A DNA stretch of 64,000 bases, taken from Onchocerca volvulus (lineage: Eukaryota > Nematoda > Chromadorea > Rhabditida > Onchocercidae). This document shows, piece after piece, positions 61,101 to 64,000 of the stretch; the stretch's first letter is position 1, and each line of letters starts with the position of its first letter. The stretch lies in the NCBI GenBank assembly GCA_000499405.2, contig HG738139.1, positions 11,308,616 to 11,372,615 on the forward strand, in the 5' to 3' direction. The notes beneath the pieces are model-generated. The model worked only from the letters and a program-made list of their open reading frames with translations. It was not told the DNA's origin and did not search any database. Both the position numbers and the translations under genes were made by a program.

Positions 61101-63745
61101 TATTCAAATTCACTTGATTTATTTTTATGTTTTTTCAGAATAATTTGTATTACTACACTGGATTTTAAACAGGAAAAATTCCCTTCAATATTTTGGAAGT
61201 ATATAATAATTTAATGAAATATGAAATAAAATTTAACTGCTTTCTCATATTAAAACATTAAATGAAAAGATCAATAAAATGCAAGCCTTGATAGAATTCG
61301 AGCAAATATGGACGTAGATTGAATGCAAAATACCTCATCAATTTCACTAATATTTTGCACATGAACACCTTGTGCCAACAATTCTTGCTGTACTTCATAT
61401 GTTTCTGCCAATATTGTTACTATAAAGTTTGAAATCAAATGTTTCAACCAATATATGACAGAATGACAAAACGTATCAGCAAAAATAAAGACTGAGAAAT
61501 TTCGCCAATCAATAACATCGTATTAGTGTACCAATGTTATCAAAAAAATGATCCAGAGACATACCCTGAACCTCGCAAGGAGGATGTTTTTCATATGCTG
61601 ATAACCGTCTTCTTAATGGATCCAGTTCAGCTGGTGTCAGGAAACCGTCATGTAGTAAACAACATATAATATACAATGCTTGTCCCCATAAAAATGGTCT
61701 AAATAATTTTTTAACATTTTAAACTATGCAATATATCTTTTGCTTCAAGCTATGAAAATATACCAAATGGAAAGTCTATAATACGTTGATAACACAATGG
61801 AAGCTCCCAACGAAGGCGTATCTAAGTAAAATTCTCAATAGTTACTCAGAAATCATAACCGGAAAAGGTTTAACTTACATTGCTCCATATGCTTCTCTAT
61901 CTTGACTACCACGTTGCTGTTTTTCTTCCGCTACCTTGTCATATGGTACTTTATAAAGTTCAGGCACTAAGCGTAAATTATTTCTTTTGATAATGATCTG
62001 AAATATCTTTTTTCTAGACAAAAAATGAAAAGTGAGAAAAAGTGCTTGGAACTTTTTGCAAAAAAAAAAATATATATATATATAACAAGCAGTATGATAT
62101 AAATTGTACATATGCCATAATGTATATAAATAAATAGATAAATAAATAAATATATAAATAAATAAATTAATTAATAAATATATAAATATATACATATATA
62201 CTATTTTGCAAAGGTGACACTACTATCTTTTTCTTACAGAACAATTACTATAAACTGCAGCAGACATCTAAATAACTGAATCTCAGTTTTTAATGCGGAA
62301 ATTAAGTTTATGCAAATACCGTAACTTTCAATTCAAACTACTCTTCAAATATTTATATCAAAATATATTTTTTTGTACAATGAAATACTTTTCAGATCAT
62401 TGCCAATGATGACCTTTCAGCAAATACGGCTATTATTAGTTTAAAGGCATCGTAGATTTGCAATGAAACAACACCGCACAAATAGAGTTAAAAATTAAAA
62501 CGCATAGAAGAAAAATTAAAATACATGGCTCTTTTTGTCATTTTTTTTTCATCCTTTTTTGTCTTCTTTTTTGCACCCACTCGTTGGCAAAAGAAACAAC
62601 TCAATTCAGTCAAATTCATGGAGTTGATAAATCAATTTCATACATTTTCCATAACTTTCCAATAATGTTCAACCATAGTATCGTCATGGGAAAACAAAGC
62701 ATCCAGCATAAGCAAACAAATTGATAACGGCCATTCACATTCTATATCTTCAAATTGTTGCAATTCAGAATTGTTGTAATGCAGACGAGATGGATCCTGA
62801 AAATCAAAAGAAAAAACTTTATGCAAAAAATAACAGAAAAATGAAGGAAACTTTCGAGTTATGCTTATGAATCTGTCCGCTAATTGAATAAAAAGAACTT
62901 GGTTTTTGCTGGTGATAAACATACATGCATATACATACCACATGAATACGTGATTTAGCTTGCTTCACTACTTTTTGATAAGAAAACCAAGCTACTACTA
63001 ATCCCACGAATTTACGACATTTCCATATACTAAATTTTTAGTATATAATCAGAATAATTTTACTTCTAGTGGTGTTTTGTAACCATCACGCAGAAAACGT
63101 CGACAACCATAACGACCAAGCAGCGTATCAATGACTGTTTGACGTGTAAGTTGAATCAAACTCTGTTCCTCCACAGCAAAAGCCGGATATGAAATGATAC
63201 TCAGAAGCGCCAAATCAGTTTCCTGAAATTAGGAAAAAATGCATAAATAAAAAAAGAGAGAAATACAAGCAAATAAGGAATTTGCATAGAAAAAAACATC
63301 ATATACTTTAGAAAACGATTCACGAGGCAACATCGATGTTAACAGAGCTGAACATTGCTGGATCTGATCTGGTAATACATGAATGACAGATCCTGGAAGG
63401 AAAAATGGTGAAGATTTTCATTAAAATAAAAAATGAATCTCACGTTAATTCTTTTTTTCACATCATTCTCACTTTCTTTCTTTCCACAGAAAAAAAAATC
63501 AATTTGTGAATTCTAGTCATTTATAATTTATAAGATAAACCCAAACGGTGATAATGTTTGGAAGAACTTTAAGATTTGTTGGAATTTTTTGTTTTCGAAG
63601 TCAAGAAACCTTTTGAACCATCCCCAAACAAGTCGCCAACATCATTGAGAGCTTGCAATGCGGCTTTTACCATACCAACACTACTAGAGTTCAGTTCCCG
63701 TATTCCTTGATTCGTTTTATCACCACGCTCCCAAACACCATAGTC
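52143..63745 (-). CDS. PHKA: Phosphorylase b kinase regulatory subunit alpha (5' end outside window)
   Basis: Twenty-four minus-strand exons: 63745-63610, 63392-63307, 63222-63064, 62796-62644, 61997-61879, 61698-61565, 61419-61287, 60922-60805, 60635-60477, 60040-59940, 59458-59307, 58978-58838, 58552-58410, 58115-58057, 57835-57722, 56693-56615, 56371-56138, 55310-55221, 54644-54432, 54292-54119, 53819-53739, 53450-53397, 52985-52824, 52301-52143. They encode 1050 residues to the stop. [15 protein letters not shown] and [20 protein letters not shown] lie in the glucoamylase-like domain. [60 protein letters not shown] and [12 protein letters not shown] follow the alpha rather than the beta subunit. 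Alpha restrains the kinase that activates glycogen phosphorylase and is relieved by phosphorylation and calcium-calmodulin. [12 protein letters not shown] (about 58110-58080) is a likely phosphorylated stretch. About 185 N-terminal residues lie beyond the window. One intron uses a GC donor, and no C-terminal CaaX box is present. Confidence 0.95.
55886..55961 (-). repeat. tRNA-like sequence with a Pol III B-box (possible SINE or tRNA remnant)
   Basis: Read on the minus strand, GTTCGATTCCCG at 55906-55895 matches a Pol III B-box. About 35-50 bases upstream are TGG-rich A-box-like sequences, with a short GGCA/TGCC stem between. A standard cloverleaf cannot be drawn because the T-stem and acceptor arms do not pair. 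It is GC-richer than the surrounding intron (55311-56137). It could be a tRNA-derived SINE, a decayed tRNA, or chance. Confidence 0.3.
60923..61286 (-). other. GC-AG intron in the phosphorylase kinase alpha gene
   Basis: The exon 61419-61287 reads in frame through [20 protein letters not shown], matching vertebrate ETIAEVYPIRVQPARILS. It must join the next exon ([13 protein letters not shown]) after two bases of a codon. No GT lies at a suitable place; the junction ATCAAG|GCTTGC does. The earlier GT after GATGAG would break the frame and delete the conserved segment. Confidence 0.75.
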
Positions 63746-64000
63746 CTCAAATTAATTCATAAAAATGGCATGATCTTCAAAAAAAAAAAAAAAAAACTAT
63801 TAAAGTAGAATTAGTTTTAAGCTACTTTCTTATTTTAATAACCTATTATAATTTTGACTACTAATAACATAGGAGGTTTTTAATGATGTATTCCGAAAAA
63901 AAATCGAAATTAAGTGATGTCTAGATGATGTTAACATAAACTGACTTAAGATAAATTCAGTAAACTGTCCAACAAATTAAAGAATTAAATAGTGAGTGAC
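63746..64000 (-). other. Partial upstream intron of the phosphorylase kinase alpha gene
   Basis: AT-rich sequence upstream of the exon starting DYGVWERG. The acceptor used is TTTGAG, weaker than the usual TTTCAG. The window ends before the preceding exon appears. Confidence 0.6.

Noticed and set aside
61754..61829. Segment with TTACTTAG acceptor and GTATATT donor between phosphorylase kinase exons 61997-61879 and 61698-61565
   Set aside because: The phase required by its neighbours gives an in-frame stop, and the flanking exons already join perfectly to give the conserved [12 protein letters not shown].

Overview
This is eukaryotic, strongly AT-rich DNA that I attribute to a nematode, most likely a filarial or other spirurid worm. 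The basis is: many small exons split by AT-rich introns; splice acceptors sitting directly in front of several ATG codons, as expected for spliced-leader trans-splicing; long homopolymer runs; and proteins that are recognisable animal homologues. The species is an inference. I see no rRNA, CRISPR array, prophage or autonomous transposon.

Layout. (1) 0.1-4.4 kb, minus strand: a six-exon CDV3 homologue with a probable upstream 5' UTR exon. (2) 5.1-13.7 kb, plus strand: mitochondrial ribosomal protein bL36m (MRPL36), then RNA polymerase III subunit RPC3, then a weakly supported unrecognised small gene. The three are closely spaced and could form an operon. (3) 13.7-22.7 kb: a gene-poor stretch with several tandem repeats (about 63 bp, 185 bp and 130-190 bp) and a near-perfect 39-bp palindrome. 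(4) 22.8-26.7 kb, plus strand: a Snail/Scratch-type C2H2 zinc-finger protein. (5) 29.0-38.1 kb, minus strand: a 14-exon BPI/LBP/CETP-family lipid-binding protein with an unusual central insertion. (6) 38.1-41.5 kb: intergenic. (7) 41.5-49.7 kb, minus strand: a 16-exon DDX11/ChlR1-type iron-sulfur DNA helicase. (8) 52.1 kb to the window edge, minus strand: 24 exons of a phosphorylase kinase alpha regulatory subunit, whose first roughly 185 residues lie beyond the window.

Exon boundaries were built by hand. I checked that reading phase closes across every junction and that each assembled CDS length is a multiple of three. The genes belong to unrelated processes: translation and Pol III transcription, transcriptional control, lipid binding, genome maintenance and glycogen breakdown. 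The only context that suggests co-expression is the MRPL36-RPC3 pair. I found no convincing new biological system. The most useful leads are the unrecognised small gene at 11.75-13.70 kb, the GC-AG intron and missing CaaX tail in the phosphorylase kinase gene, the BPI-family insertion, and the repeat cluster at 18-20 kb.
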